The translations under genes were made by a program, and so were the position numbers. DNA of 64,000 nucleotides, taken from the NCBI RefSeq assembly GCF_016907715.1, contig NZ_JAFBCM010000001.1:5332001-5396000 (forward strand), in the 5' to 3' direction. The stretch is from Tenggerimyces flavus. Its GTDB lineage: Bacteria; Actinomycetota; Actinomycetes; Propionibacteriales; Actinopolymorphaceae. Each line of letters begins with the position of its first letter. Within the stretch, counting starts at the first letter, position 1. Below the pieces are notes generated by a model. It made no database searches. It had not been told where the DNA came from and was given only the letters and a program-made list of their open reading frames with translations. Of this stretch, positions 16,591 through 25,279 are shown one piece after another.

Positions 16591-17181
16591 ATGCCAGGAA
16601 TCGTCGTCATCGGAGCCGGCCCGGGTGTCGGCAGAGCGGTCGCCGCCAGGTTCGCCAAGGAGGGCATGCCGGTCGCCCTCATCGCCCGCACCCCCAAGAA
16701 GGACGCCGTCACGTTCACCGCCGACGTCGCCGACGTGCACGGGTTGGAGCGGGCGCTGGACCAAGCCGTCGACGCGCACGGCATCCCCGACGTCGTCGTC
16801 TACAACGCCGCCGTCATCCAGCCCGACGGCCCCGCGACGATCACCGCCGACGAGCTCACCAGAACGTTCCAGGTCAACGTCGGCGGCGCCTTCACCGCCG
16901 CCGCCCACCTCGCGCCCCGCATGAAGAACGGCTCGTTCCTGCTCACCGGCGGCATGCCCCACCCCGTCAAGGGCTACCTCTCACTCTCCATCGGCAAGGG
17001 GGCCCTCCGCACCCTCACCACCCTGCTCGCCGAGGAGTACGACCACCTCCACGTCGCCACCATCACGATCGGCGGCGACGTCGTCAAAGGCACGAAGTAC
17101 GACCCCGACGCCATCGCCGAGCATTACTGGCAGCTCCACACCCAACCCAAGCACCAGTGGGAACGCGAGCGAACGCTCTAG
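16591..17181 (+). CDS. Short-chain dehydrogenase/reductase, probable MerR target
   Basis: Compact SDR of 196 residues with the cofactor loop GAGPGVGRAV (8-17), YNAAV in the NNAG position and Tyr129. The lysine is at Tyr+7 (Lys136, YLSLSIGKGALR) rather than Tyr+4, the same displacement as in the SDR at 12148-12897. It is about 50 residues shorter than a classical SDR. No ribosome site is present and the promoter places the transcript start at the ATG, so translation is probably leaderless. Substrate unknown; the MerR neighbour suggests induction by a small toxic compound. Confidence 0.75.
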   Translation: MPGIVVIGAGPGVGRAVAARFAKEGMPVALIARTPKKDAVTFTADVADVHGLERALDQAVDAHGIPDVVVYNAAVIQPDGPATITADELTRTFQVNVGGAFTAAAHLAPRMKNGSFLLTGGMPHPVKGYLSLSIGKGALRTLTTLLAEEYDHLHVATITIGGDVVKGTKYDPDAIAEHYWQLHTQPKHQWERERTL

Positions 17182-17185
17182 AAGC

Positions 17186-18595
17186 CTAGAAGCACCGCGC
17201 CAAGCGACGCAGCCCCCGCTCGATCCGGTCCGAGGCGATCGCCCCGTAGCCGATCACCAACCCTTCGACCGGCGACCCCATGCAGTACGAGGACAACGGC
17301 TCCACCCGCACGCCCGCCTCCAACGCCCGGTCCACGACCGACGACACAGAGACCGGACGACGCACCAGGGCACACACGTGCAACCCCGCCGCCGAAGGCA
17401 CCAAGGACAGCGACGAGCCGAGGTAGTGCTCGAGCCCCGACACGATCTGCGACCTCCGCGCCGCGTACTCCTTCGTCGCCTTGCGCACGTGCCGACCCAG
17501 CATCCCCTCCGCGATGAACCGCGCCAACGCCGCCTGCAGAGGGGTCTCGGTATGCCAGTCGGTGAGCTGTTTCGCCTTACGCAGCGCGGGTTGCAGCGAC
17601 GCCGGCGCCACCAGGAAGCCGAGCCGGAGCATCGGCAGCAACGTCTTCGAGAACGAGCCCACGTAGATCACCCGCCCGCCGCGGTCGATGCTCTGCAACG
17701 GTTCCAACGGCCGATCGGAGTACCGGAACTCGCTGTCGTAGTCGTCCTCCACGATCACCGCGTTCCGCCGGTTCGCCCAATCCAGCAAGGCAGAACGCCG
17801 TTCCATCGACATCGGCGTCCCGGTCGGGAACTGGTGCGACGGCGTCACGTACACCAACCGCGCGGACGACGGCAACGCCTCGATCGAGATCCCGGAAGCG
17901 TCGACCGGCACACCGACCACGCGAGCGCCGAGCGAACGAAACAGCTCCCGCGCCGGCGGATAGCCAGGCTCCTCGACCGCCACCACACTGCGCGGCGCGA
18001 CCAGCACCCGGCCGATCACGTCGAACGCCTGCTGCGCCCCGTGCGTGACCAGAACGTCGGACGCACCCGCCCGCACCGACCGCGACACCCCCACGTACCG
18101 CGCGATCTCCGCACGCAGCCCTGCATGCCCGGCCGGATCGGTGTAAACCGCGGACTGCACCATCGACGGCCGGTACTCCCGCGACAGCAGCCGCCGCCAG
18201 CTCTCGAACGGGAACAGCCGAACGTCCGGCACGCCCACACTGAAGTCGAACGGCACGGTCACCTGCTCGGTCGAAGCGCGCACGTCGACCGAGTCCCACA
18301 CGCGGAGCGGCCGCAGCTCGTCGCCCACCGGCGCCCGCCGCGTCCCCGACGACGCAGGGCGCGCGGTGACGAACGTGCCAGCGCCCACCCGAGCCTCGCA
18401 GAACCCCTCCGCGGTGAGCCGCTCGTACGCCACCGCCACCGTGTTGCGGGAAACCTCCAACTGCCGCGCCAGCTCCCGCGAAGGCGGCAGCTGCTCGCCC
18501 GCGAGCAACCGCCCGTCCAGGATCGCCTCCAGCAGCTGCCGGTAGATCCGCGCCGCCAGGTCACCCCGCCCGGCCAGGCTGATGTGCACGTCCAC
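17186..18595 (-). CDS. MocR/PdxR-type regulator (GntR winged helix fused to aminotransferase fold)
   Basis: Transcription factor of 469 residues. Residues 1-75 are a GntR winged helix (LPPSRELARQLEVSRNTVAV). After a linker, residues about 110-469 are a class I aminotransferase-like domain that binds PLP, with the Schiff-base lysine in GSFSKTLLPMLRLGF. MocR proteins sense PLP or PLP-amino-acid adducts and control vitamin B6, GABA or taurine genes. It is divergent from the AhpD-like gene across about 80 bp that carry repeated ATTGG/CCAAT half-sites, its likely operator. It contains the aminotransferase residues but probably no longer transaminates, as in the family. Confidence 0.85.
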   Translation of the reverse strand: MDVHISLAGRGDLAARIYRQLLEAILDGRLLAGEQLPPSRELARQLEVSRNTVAVAYERLTAEGFCEARVGAGTFVTARPASSGTRRAPVGDELRPLRVWDSVDVRASTEQVTVPFDFSVGVPDVRLFPFESWRRLLSREYRPSMVQSAVYTDPAGHAGLRAEIARYVGVSRSVRAGASDVLVTHGAQQAFDVIGRVLVAPRSVVAVEEPGYPPARELFRSLGARVVGVPVDASGISIEALPSSARLVYVTPSHQFPTGTPMSMERRSALLDWANRRNAVIVEDDYDSEFRYSDRPLEPLQSIDRGGRVIYVGSFSKTLLPMLRLGFLVAPASLQPALRKAKQLTDWHTETPLQAALARFIAEGMLGRHVRKATKEYAARRSQIVSGLEHYLGSSLSLVPSAAGLHVCALVRRPVSVSSVVDRALEAGVRVEPLSSYCMGSPVEGLVIGYGAIASDRIERGLRRLARCF

Positions 18596-18608
18596 GGACG
18601 ATGTCTAC

Positions 18609-18656
18609 ATTGGCCCAATCAGATCGGTCAAGATTGGCGCTTCGCCTGACCCAATC
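18609..18656. promoter_or_regulatory. Probable MocR operator (repeated ATTGG/CCAAT half-sites)
   Basis: ATTGGCCCAAT (18609-18619) is a near-perfect palindrome. GATTGG (18632-18637) and CCAATC (18651-18656) repeat the half-sites. All lie between the divergent MocR and AhpD-like genes. Paired and directly repeated half-sites are usual for MocR regulators. Confidence 0.5.
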
Positions 18657-18676
18657 CGAGCAATAGCGTGAGCGCC

Positions 18677-19147
18677 ATGACCGCACGACTCAACCTCAGC
18701 GAACAAGCTCCCGCCACCTACAAGGCGATGGTGCACCTCAGCACCACCGTCGACCGCAACTCCAGTTCGATACCCGCGCCGCTGCTCGACCTGCTCAGAC
18801 TCCGGGTCTCCCAGCTCAACGGCTGCGCCTACTGCGTAGACATGCACACCACCGATGCGCTTGCCGCCGGTGAGTCGGCCGCCCGGGTCGCCGCCGTCGC
18901 GGTGTGGCGCGAGGCCCCGTGCTTCGACGACTTCGAACGAGCGGTCCTGGCCTTCGCGGAGTCACTCACGAAGATCGCGGACGTCGAGGACCGCGTACCG
19001 GACGAGCTCTGGGCCGCCACCGGGAAGCACGTCGGCGACACCGGGCTCGCCGAGCTCGTCATGGCCGTCACCACCATCAACGCCTGGAACCGGATCTGCG
19101 TCGCGACCCGCACGGTCCCCGACTCGTTCGCCGCTCCAGAGGGGTAG
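18677..19147 (+). CDS. AhpD-like carboxymuconolactone decarboxylase family protein
   Basis: Protein of 156 residues with the redox CxxC of AhpD: NGCAYCVDMHTTDA, Cys-x-x-Cys followed by His. It is a peroxidase or thiol-disulfide partner in the peroxide defence family rather than a true decarboxylase. The rest of the all-helical fold is recognisable (LRVSQLNGCAYC, ELVMAVTTINAWNRI). The ATG at 18677 begins the family-like part; a GTG nine bases upstream is possible. It is divergent from a MocR regulator, which probably controls it. The 214 bp that follow, up to egtA, show no gene or clear site. Confidence 0.85.
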   Translation: MTARLNLSEQAPATYKAMVHLSTTVDRNSSSIPAPLLDLLRLRVSQLNGCAYCVDMHTTDALAAGESAARVAAVAVWREAPCFDDFERAVLAFAESLTKIADVEDRVPDELWAATGKHVGDTGLAELVMAVTTINAWNRICVATRTVPDSFAAPEG

Positions 19148-19361
19148 GCGAACAGGCCCGATCCGGTCGTGGCGCCGCCGATCCGGCACCCGAAGCGCCC
19201 GTCAGGAACTCGTAAGCAACTTATTCGGTCGTCTTTCGCGTCGGGCCGTCCGGGTGCAACCAAGGTGAAGCGCTACACAACCACCGAAATGGCTATGCCG
19301 GTTCCGATAACGCGGCAACCGTTCTCTTGCGCCCCGGAACCTGTCGGCAGGGCGTGGTCGA

Positions 19362-20591
19362 ATGGCTGACGTGCCTCCCCACAGCGGCATCGTGACAACC
19401 GACGACGCACACCGTTATGTCGGCCGCAGCTGCTTTCGTACCGGTCCACCGCGCTACGTGGGCGCAGAGCTGGAGTGGCTCGTCGCCCCGGTCTCCGATC
19501 CGCACGAACGCGTCCCCCTCGACCAGCTCCGCGAGCTCGTCGAGGTCGCCGGACCACTCCCCGGCGGGGGACGCGTCACGTACGAGCCGGGCGGTCAGCT
19601 CGAGCTGAGCTCCGCTCCCGGCGACGGGCTCAACGACTGCTGGCGCCGCGTCGAGCTCGACACCCAGCACCTTCGAGCCGCGCTCGCGCGGGCGGACCTC
19701 ACCGTGCTTCCCTCCGCGATCGACCCCTACCGCGAGCCGCACCGCCAGCTCGTCGACGATCCGCGATACGCGGCGATGGAGGCGTACTTCGACCTCCGCG
19801 GCATCAACGGCCGGCTGATGATGTGCTCGACCACCGCCGTCCAGGTCAACCTCGACGCCGGCGCCGACTCCACCGACGTGGCCCGGCGCTGGAAGCTCCT
19901 CAACCGCCTCGGCCCGACGATGGTCGCGGCCTTCGCCAACTCCCCCATTCAGGCGGGTCGCGTGACCGGGTGGAAGTCCAGCCGCCAGCTGGTCTGGCAG
20001 CTGCTGGACCCATCGCGTACGTCGGTCCCGCTGGGCGACGACCCGGTCACCTCGTTCGCCGACTACGCGCTGGACGCCGCGGTCATGCTGCGACGGACGG
20101 CGACACCGCCGTGGACCGTCAACCCCGGCTTGTCGTTCCGCGAGTGGATCGAACGCGGCGACGATCGCCCGACCGAGGACGACCTGGAGTACCACCTCAG
20201 CACGCTGTTCCCGCCGGTCCGCGCGCGCGGCTGGCTGGAGGTGCGGTACGTCGACGCGCAACCGGACGGGCTGTGGCCGGTGCCCGTCGCCGTGCTCACC
20301 GCGCTCGTGGAGGACGCGCAGGCGAGCGCCGCCGCGCTCGAGGCCGTCGAGGGGCTCGGCGGGCGCTGGATCCAGGCCGCGCGCCACGGACTCGCGATCC
20401 CCGAGCTTGCCGCCGCGGCCAGCGCCTGCTTCGGCGCCGCGCTGGCGGCACTCCCCCGGATCGGCGCCGACCCGGCGCTGATCGACCTGGTCGGCGACTA
20501 CGCCGAACGCTACGTCGACCGGGCGCGATGTCCGGCCGACGACGCCCTCGACGAGGGCAGCTTCAGCCCCACCACGGAGGAGCTCGTATGA
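19362..20591 (+). CDS. egtA: Glutamate-cysteine ligase of ergothioneine biosynthesis
   Basis: EgtA, 409 residues, makes gamma-glutamylcysteine, the sulfur donor for EgtB. It has the GCS2-type core: VGAELEWLV near the N-terminus (residues 34-42), EPGGQLELSSAPG (substrate and metal-binding glutamates), and RLMMCSTTAVQVNLDAG. First gene of the operon; its TGA overlaps the ATG of egtB by four bases, which argues for translational coupling. Confidence 0.9.
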   Translation: MADVPPHSGIVTTDDAHRYVGRSCFRTGPPRYVGAELEWLVAPVSDPHERVPLDQLRELVEVAGPLPGGGRVTYEPGGQLELSSAPGDGLNDCWRRVELDTQHLRAALARADLTVLPSAIDPYREPHRQLVDDPRYAAMEAYFDLRGINGRLMMCSTTAVQVNLDAGADSTDVARRWKLLNRLGPTMVAAFANSPIQAGRVTGWKSSRQLVWQLLDPSRTSVPLGDDPVTSFADYALDAAVMLRRTATPPWTVNPGLSFREWIERGDDRPTEDDLEYHLSTLFPPVRARGWLEVRYVDAQPDGLWPVPVAVLTALVEDAQASAAALEAVEGLGGRWIQAARHGLAIPELAAAASACFGAALAALPRIGADPALIDLVGDYAERYVDRARCPADDALDEGSFSPTTEELV

Positions 20592-21940
20592 GCCTGCTCG
20601 ACGATCTGCCGCAACCCGCTTCGGAGGAGGTCGACGAGGACGCGTTCAAGCAGCTCGTCGCCGACGAGCTGGAACGCGTCCGTACCCGCAGCTTCGGCCT
20701 CACCACCGACGTCCTCGACGAGAGCGAGCTCACCGCCCAGCACTCGCGGCTGATGTCGCCGCTGGTCTGGGACCTCGCCCATGTCGGCAACTACGAGGAG
20801 CTGTGGCTGCTCCGCGAGGCCGCCGGCATCGAGGCGATGCGTCCGGAGATCGACGACCTGTACGACGCGTTCGAGCATCCGCGATCGGAGCGTCCGGCGC
20901 TGCCGCTGCTGAGCCCGACCGAGGCGCGCGACTACATCGGGCTGGTGCGGCGGAAGGTGCTCGACTCGCTCGCTGTGGCACGGTTGGATCCGTCGAAACC
21001 CTTGCTGGCCGACGGATTCGTCTATCGCATGGTCGTCCAGCACGAACACCAGCACGACGAGACGATGCTCGGGACGCACCAGCTCCGGCGCGGCGACCCG
21101 GTACTGCCTCCGGCGACCGACGGCCTGCCGGCACCGACCGACGGCTCGCTGCTGGCCGAGGAGGTACTGGTCGCGGGTGGTCCGTTCGTGATGGGCACGT
21201 CGACGGACCCGTGGGCGTACGACAACGAACGACCCGCGTACGTGGTGGAGCAGCCGTCGTTCTGGATCGACACGACGCCGGTGTCGAACGCGTCGTACCG
21301 CGCGTTCATCGAGGCCGGCGGGTACGACGACCCGCGCTGGTGGACTCCCGGAGGGTGGGACTGGCGGACGAAGTCGGGCAAGCGTGCGCCGGCGTTCTGG
21401 GTGCGGGAGGGGACGTCGTGGTTCCGGCGGCGCTTCGGCCGGCTCGAGCCGCTGCCGGACACCGAGCCCGTGCAGCACGTCTGCTACTTCGAGGCCGACG
21501 CGTACGCCCGATGGGCGGGCAAGCGGCTGCCGACCGAGGCGGAGTGGGAGAAGGCGGCTTCCTGGGATCCTGCTTCGCGGTCGAAGCGGCGGTATCCGTG
21601 GGGCGACGCGGCACCGACCTCCTCGACGGCGAACCTCGGTCAGCTGCGGTTTCACCCGACGGGGGTGGGATCGTTCCCTGCCGGCGCTTCGGCGTACGGG
21701 GTGCGGCAGCTGCTCGGCGACGTGTGGGAGTGGACGTCGACGTCGTTCACGGGGCATCCGGGGTTCTGCGTGTTCCCGTACAAGGAGTACTCCGAGGTCT
21801 TCTTCGGCGACGACTACAAGGTGCTGCGCGGCGGCTCGTGGGCGACCGATCCGCTCGCGGTGCGTAACACGTTCCGCAACTGGGACTACCCGATCCGACG
21901 TCAGATCTTCGCCGGCTTCCGCTGCGCCCGGACCGCGTAG
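20588..21940 (+). CDS. egtB: Hercynylcysteine sulfoxide synthase
   Basis: EgtB, 450 residues, is the non-haem iron, O2-dependent enzyme that joins gamma-glutamylcysteine to hercynine as a sulfoxide. The N-terminal DinB-like helical bundle carries the iron-binding histidines (VVQHEHQHDETM, residues 149-160). The C-terminal two-thirds is a formylglycine-generating-enzyme-type domain (FVMGTSTDPWAYDNERPAY, RLPTEAEWEKAA, GDVWEWTSTSF, VLRGGSWATDP). It overlaps egtA by four bases and its TAG is directly followed by the ATG of egtC. Confidence 0.93.
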   Translation: MSLLDDLPQPASEEVDEDAFKQLVADELERVRTRSFGLTTDVLDESELTAQHSRLMSPLVWDLAHVGNYEELWLLREAAGIEAMRPEIDDLYDAFEHPRSERPALPLLSPTEARDYIGLVRRKVLDSLAVARLDPSKPLLADGFVYRMVVQHEHQHDETMLGTHQLRRGDPVLPPATDGLPAPTDGSLLAEEVLVAGGPFVMGTSTDPWAYDNERPAYVVEQPSFWIDTTPVSNASYRAFIEAGGYDDPRWWTPGGWDWRTKSGKRAPAFWVREGTSWFRRRFGRLEPLPDTEPVQHVCYFEADAYARWAGKRLPTEAEWEKAASWDPASRSKRRYPWGDAAPTSSTANLGQLRFHPTGVGSFPAGASAYGVRQLLGDVWEWTSTSFTGHPGFCVFPYKEYSEVFFGDDYKVLRGGSWATDPLAVRNTFRNWDYPIRRQIFAGFRCARTA

Positions 21941-22675
21941 ATGTGCCGACACCTCGGCTACCTCGGCGCGCCGATTTCCCTTGCGTCGTTGGTGATGGCG
22001 CCCTCGCACTCGTTGTATGAGCAGTCGTGGGCGCCGCGGCGGCAGCGACACGGGACGGTGAACGCGGACGGTTTCGGGGTCGGCTGGTACGTGCCGTCGG
22101 TGCGGCCCGAGCCGGCGCGGTACCGGCGTTCGGTACCGATCTGGAACGACCCGTCGTTCGCGTCGTTGGCTCCGACCGTGTCGTCGGGATGTGTGGTCGC
22201 GGCGGTCCGTTCGGCGACCGCCGGGTATCCGGCCGACGAGTCGAACGCGGCGCCGTTCACCTTTGGGCGTTGGCTTTTCAGCCACAACGGGCGGGTCTCC
22301 GACTGGTCGCAGGTACGAAAGCTGCTGCCGGTTGACACCGAGGTGCACGAGTCGTTGGCGCCGGTCGACTCGGCGGCGCTGTTCGGGCTCGCGGTGTCGC
22401 TGTGGCGTGCGGACGCCTCGCTCGGCGACGGTCTGGTCGGCGTCGTGTCGGCCGTCCTCGCCGCTGGCGGAGGGCGATTGAACCTGCTCGCGTCCGACGG
22501 CTCCTCCCTGGCGGCGACGGCGTGCGGCGACACGTTGTTCGCGCTCACGCTGGCGGACGGTGTCGTGCTCGCATCGGAGCCGTACGACGATTCGCCTGCC
22601 TGGCAAGAGATTCCCGACAACTCGCTGGTCGAGGTCGACTCGGCCGGCCTGCGCGTGACTTCGATTGCCCTTTGA
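21941..22675 (+). CDS. egtC: Gamma-glutamyl hercynylcysteine sulfoxide amidohydrolase
   Basis: EgtC, 244 residues, is a class II glutamine-amidotransferase-fold (Ntn) hydrolase. It removes glutamate from the EgtB product. The nucleophile is Cys2 (MCRHLGYLGAP), exposed by loss of the initiator Met. Other markers are NADGFGVGWY and FSHNGRVSDW. It starts immediately after the egtB stop, with no separate leader. Confidence 0.92.
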   Translation: MCRHLGYLGAPISLASLVMAPSHSLYEQSWAPRRQRHGTVNADGFGVGWYVPSVRPEPARYRRSVPIWNDPSFASLAPTVSSGCVVAAVRSATAGYPADESNAAPFTFGRWLFSHNGRVSDWSQVRKLLPVDTEVHESLAPVDSAALFGLAVSLWRADASLGDGLVGVVSAVLAAGGGRLNLLASDGSSLAATACGDTLFALTLADGVVLASEPYDDSPAWQEIPDNSLVEVDSAGLRVTSIAL

Positions 22676-22688
22676 TGACGGAGGATTC

Positions 22689-23657
22689 GTGTCCCCTCGC
22701 ATAGACAAGCACCTGACCGACTCGGACCTCGCGGCCGCGTTGGCGCGCGACGTTCGGGCCGGTCTGCCCTCGACGCCGAAGGAGCTGCCGCCGAAGTACT
22801 TCTACGACGCTCGAGGCAGTGAGCTGTTCGAGGAGATCACGCGGCTGCCCGAGTACTACCCGACGCGGGCGGAACGTTCCATCCTGGAAGCGAGATCTGC
22901 GGAGATCGCGAAGGTGTCGGGTGCGGACACGCTGGTCGAGCTCGGGTCGGGGTCGTCGTCGAAGACGCGGCTGCTGCTGGACGGGATGCGGGCGACGGGG
23001 ACGTTGAAGCGCTACATCCCCGTGGACGTGAGCGATTCGGCGCTGCTCGACGCGGTGGGGCTGTTGGCCGAGGAGTATCCCTCGATCGAGCTGCACGGCG
23101 TGGTGGCGGACTTCGAGCACCATCTGGAGCAGCTGCCGCAGGAGGGCACGCGACTGCTCGCGTTCCTGGGTGGCACGATCGGCAACCTGGCGCCGGCGGA
23201 ACGGGCGGCGTTCCTCGCGTCGGTGCGCGAGCAGCTGTCACCGTCGGACTCGTTCCTGCTGGGCACGGACCTGGTGAAGCCGCGCGAGCGGTTGGTCGCG
23301 GCGTACGACGACGCGGCCGGCGTGACGGCGGAGTTCAACCGCAACGTGCTGCATGTGATCAACCGCGAGCTGTCCGCGGACTTCGACGTCTCGGCCTTCG
23401 CCCACGTCGCGGTGTGGGACGAGTCGGCCGAGTGGATCGAGATGCGCCTGCGTACGTCGACAGCACAGAGCGTGCGCATCGCCGCGCTGGATCTGGAGGT
23501 GTCGTTCGCGGCGGGCGAGGAAATGCGCACGGAGATCTCCGCCAAGTTCCGCCGCGAGGGGGTCGAGGCCGAGCTCGCCGCCGCCGGCTTCGCGCTGACC
23601 TCGTGGTGGACCGACGCTCCAGGAGACTTCGCGCTCTCGTTGGCGACGCCGATCTAG
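22689..23657 (+). CDS. egtD: L-histidine N-alpha-methyltransferase
   Basis: EgtD, 322 residues, trimethylates histidine to hercynine with three S-adenosylmethionine. SAM-binding segments are LVELGSGSSSKTRLLL and YIPVDVSDSALLDA, with LLAFLGGTIGN and the C-terminal sheet DLEVSFAAGEEMRTEIS characteristic of the family. The GTG at 22689 is chosen because GGAGG (22679-22683) precedes it and the length then matches known EgtD (about 320). It begins 13 bases after egtC. No egtE-like C-S lyase gene is present in the window. Confidence 0.93.
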   Translation: MSPRIDKHLTDSDLAAALARDVRAGLPSTPKELPPKYFYDARGSELFEEITRLPEYYPTRAERSILEARSAEIAKVSGADTLVELGSGSSSKTRLLLDGMRATGTLKRYIPVDVSDSALLDAVGLLAEEYPSIELHGVVADFEHHLEQLPQEGTRLLAFLGGTIGNLAPAERAAFLASVREQLSPSDSFLLGTDLVKPRERLVAAYDDAAGVTAEFNRNVLHVINRELSADFDVSAFAHVAVWDESAEWIEMRLRTSTAQSVRIAALDLEVSFAAGEEMRTEISAKFRREGVEAELAAAGFALTSWWTDAPGDFALSLATPI

Positions 23658-23661
23658 AACG

Positions 23662-24396
23662 GTGACCAGCCCGTTCGCCCACGCGGCGACTCCGTACGCA
23701 CAGTCTCGCCCGCGGTACGCCGATGCCGCGCTCGACGCGCTGACGCGCGAGCTCGGTCTGCGACCAGGCGACCGCGTCGTCGACCTCGGTGCCGGGACGG
23801 GAATCCTCAGCAGGCAGCTGGCCGAGCGCGGTCTGCGAGTGACCGCGGTCGAACCCGAGGCCTCGATGCGCGGCGACCTCAGCGGGATCACCGCAGTGGA
23901 GGGCACCGCCGAACGGACCGGTCTCCCCCACTGCTGCGCCGACGCCGTGGTCGCGGGGACCGCCTGGCACTGGTTCGACGCGCACCTGGCCACCCGCGAG
24001 GTCGCTCGGCTGCTGGCGACACCGGCGAGCGGCCTGGGCCTGCTGTGGAACGACTACGACGAGTCTGTCGAGTGGGTGGGCACGTACGCCCGGATCGCGA
24101 GCGACCGCAGGTCGTCCAGCTCGCCCAGCGCCCGAAGTGGCAGCTGGAAGGAGAGCTTCGACGAGGTGCCCGGTTGGGAGCCGCTGCGCGAGGCGCGGTT
24201 CCCGAACCCGTGGCCGACCACGCGACAAGGACTCGCCGATCGGCTCCTGTCGTCGAGCGTGATCTCCGGGCTCCCGCCGACGGGGCGAGCGGAAGCCCTG
24301 CGGGAGCTCGACGCACTGGTACGCCGCTTCGGGCTGAGCGAGGAGCTCGAGCTGCCGTACGTCACGTCCCTCTACTGGACGTTTCCCTCGACGTAG
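23662..24396 (+). CDS. Class I SAM-dependent methyltransferase
   Basis: Protein of 244 residues with the Rossmann SAM motif VVDLGAGTGILSRQL, acidic loop VEPEASM, and the VVAGTAWHWFD segment seen in actinobacterial UbiE/methyltransferase-11 proteins. The start is GTG, four bases after the egtD stop, so it is probably cotranscribed with the ergothioneine operon, but it has no PLP-lyase features and cannot replace EgtE. Substrate unknown. The 3' end overlaps the convergent MBL gene by 25 bases. Confidence 0.8.
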   Translation: MTSPFAHAATPYAQSRPRYADAALDALTRELGLRPGDRVVDLGAGTGILSRQLAERGLRVTAVEPEASMRGDLSGITAVEGTAERTGLPHCCADAVVAGTAWHWFDAHLATREVARLLATPASGLGLLWNDYDESVEWVGTYARIASDRRSSSSPSARSGSWKESFDEVPGWEPLREARFPNPWPTTRQGLADRLLSSSVISGLPPTGRAEALRELDALVRRFGLSEELELPYVTSLYWTFPST

Positions 24397-25088
24397 GCGG
24401 TCACCTCGTCGCGCGTGGCAGGCGGCTCGTGGGCGCCGACGTACCAGTCGAGATCCGGCGTCAGGAGCCGGCGCAGCAGGGCGAGGTCGGCGGTGTCGGT
24501 CTCCTTCCGCAGGTGGTACGGCGGCGGGTAGACGGCGTCGCCCAGCAGCACGACGCGGGACGTCGGGTCGACGACCACCAGCGAGTCCTCGCTGTGCTGG
24601 CCGCCGACGTGACGGAGCTCGACGCCGTTCGGCAAGGTCAACGTGTCGGCGAACGTCGTGGTCGGCGGCAGCACGCGGAAGGCCTCCCACGACGGCATCG
24701 CCCAGGCGCGGGCGCGGAAGCTCAGGGCGAGGCGGGGGTTGTCCTGTACGCACGCGCGCAGGTACGCGTGACTCCACGGCCGTTCGGCCTCCGCCGTCAG
24801 CACCGGGAGTGCGGCCTCGTGCGCGACGATCTCCACATCGGCCGGCCACGCGCACGCGCCCCACACGTGGTCCCAGTGCGAGTGCGTGTAGACCAGCCAC
24901 CGCGGCGCCGGCAGCCCGGCCGAGCGAAGCGCCTCCTGCACCACCAGCGCTCGGCCCGGGCTGTTGCCGGCGTCCACGACCACACTCCCCCGCTCGTCCG
25001 CGATCACGGTCACGCAGGGCTGCACGTTGTCCGGATCCGGGTCGCACGCAAACACGAACACCCGCCCCGCCAACAAAGAGAACGTCAC
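24372..25088 (-). CDS. MBL-fold metallohydrolase
   Basis: Metallo-beta-lactamase-fold hydrolase of 238 residues with the di-metal motif THSHWDH, a downstream VLLGDAV aspartate and VGAHEPP histidine. Nearby GQHSEDSLVVVDP places it with glyoxalase-II-like proteins; substrate unknown. The start proposed is the GTG at 25086-25088 (VTFSLLAGRVFVF). An ATG at 25130 is also in frame, but the 14 extra residues (MTDAIFATRPRLSQ) are encoded largely by the end of the MITE at 25102-25279, so they are probably not ancestral. Whether the insertion has created a new start is an open point. Confidence 0.75.
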   Translation of the reverse strand: MTFSLLAGRVFVFACDPDPDNVQPCVTVIADERGSVVVDAGNSPGRALVVQEALRSAGLPAPRWLVYTHSHWDHVWGACAWPADVEIVAHEAALPVLTAEAERPWSHAYLRACVQDNPRLALSFRARAWAMPSWEAFRVLPPTTTFADTLTLPNGVELRHVGGQHSEDSLVVVDPTSRVVLLGDAVYPPPYHLRKETDTADLALLRRLLTPDLDWYVGAHEPPATRDEVTAYVEGNVQ

Positions 25089-25101
25089 CTGGCTAAGCCT
25101 A

Positions 25102-25279
25102 GGTCGTGTTGCGAAAATAGCGTCGGTCATCGCGCGCAGCGCGATGGCGCGCGGCGCATCGCGCCTGGCTGGGTGTGGTGCAGGTCAAGGTCGTACTCGT
25201 CTGTACGTCCGCCGATCTGCAACGCAGCCAGGCGGGATGCGAGGTGTCGCGCGCCAGGCGATCTTTTCGCAACGCGGCC
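25102..25279. mobile_element. Fold-back MITE with IS5-like terminal inverted repeats
   Basis: Terminal repeats GGTCGTGTTGCGAAAA (25102-25117) and TTTTCGCAACGCGGCC (25264-25279) are imperfect inverted copies (14 of 16). Internal sequence continues the inverted symmetry, for example CGCATCGCGCCTGGCTG against the complement of CAGCCAGGCGGGATGCG (16 of 17). Both ends abut CCTAGG (25098-25103 and 25278-25283), consistent with a CTAG or TA target duplication. It encodes no protein. Ends of this type are seen in IS5-family (IS427-group) elements of actinomycetes; that family match is from memory. One end supplies an alternative start to the MBL gene, the other overlaps the stop codon of the next gene. 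Confidence 0.75.

Noticed and set aside
23662-24396. Gene after egtD as EgtE
   Set aside because: It has a SAM-binding Rossmann motif and none of the PLP-lyase features of EgtE.
25118-25263. Structured RNA or riboswitch between the MBL and reductase genes
   Set aside because: The symmetry extends to terminal repeats with identical CCTAGG borders, which a mobile element explains better than an RNA regulator.
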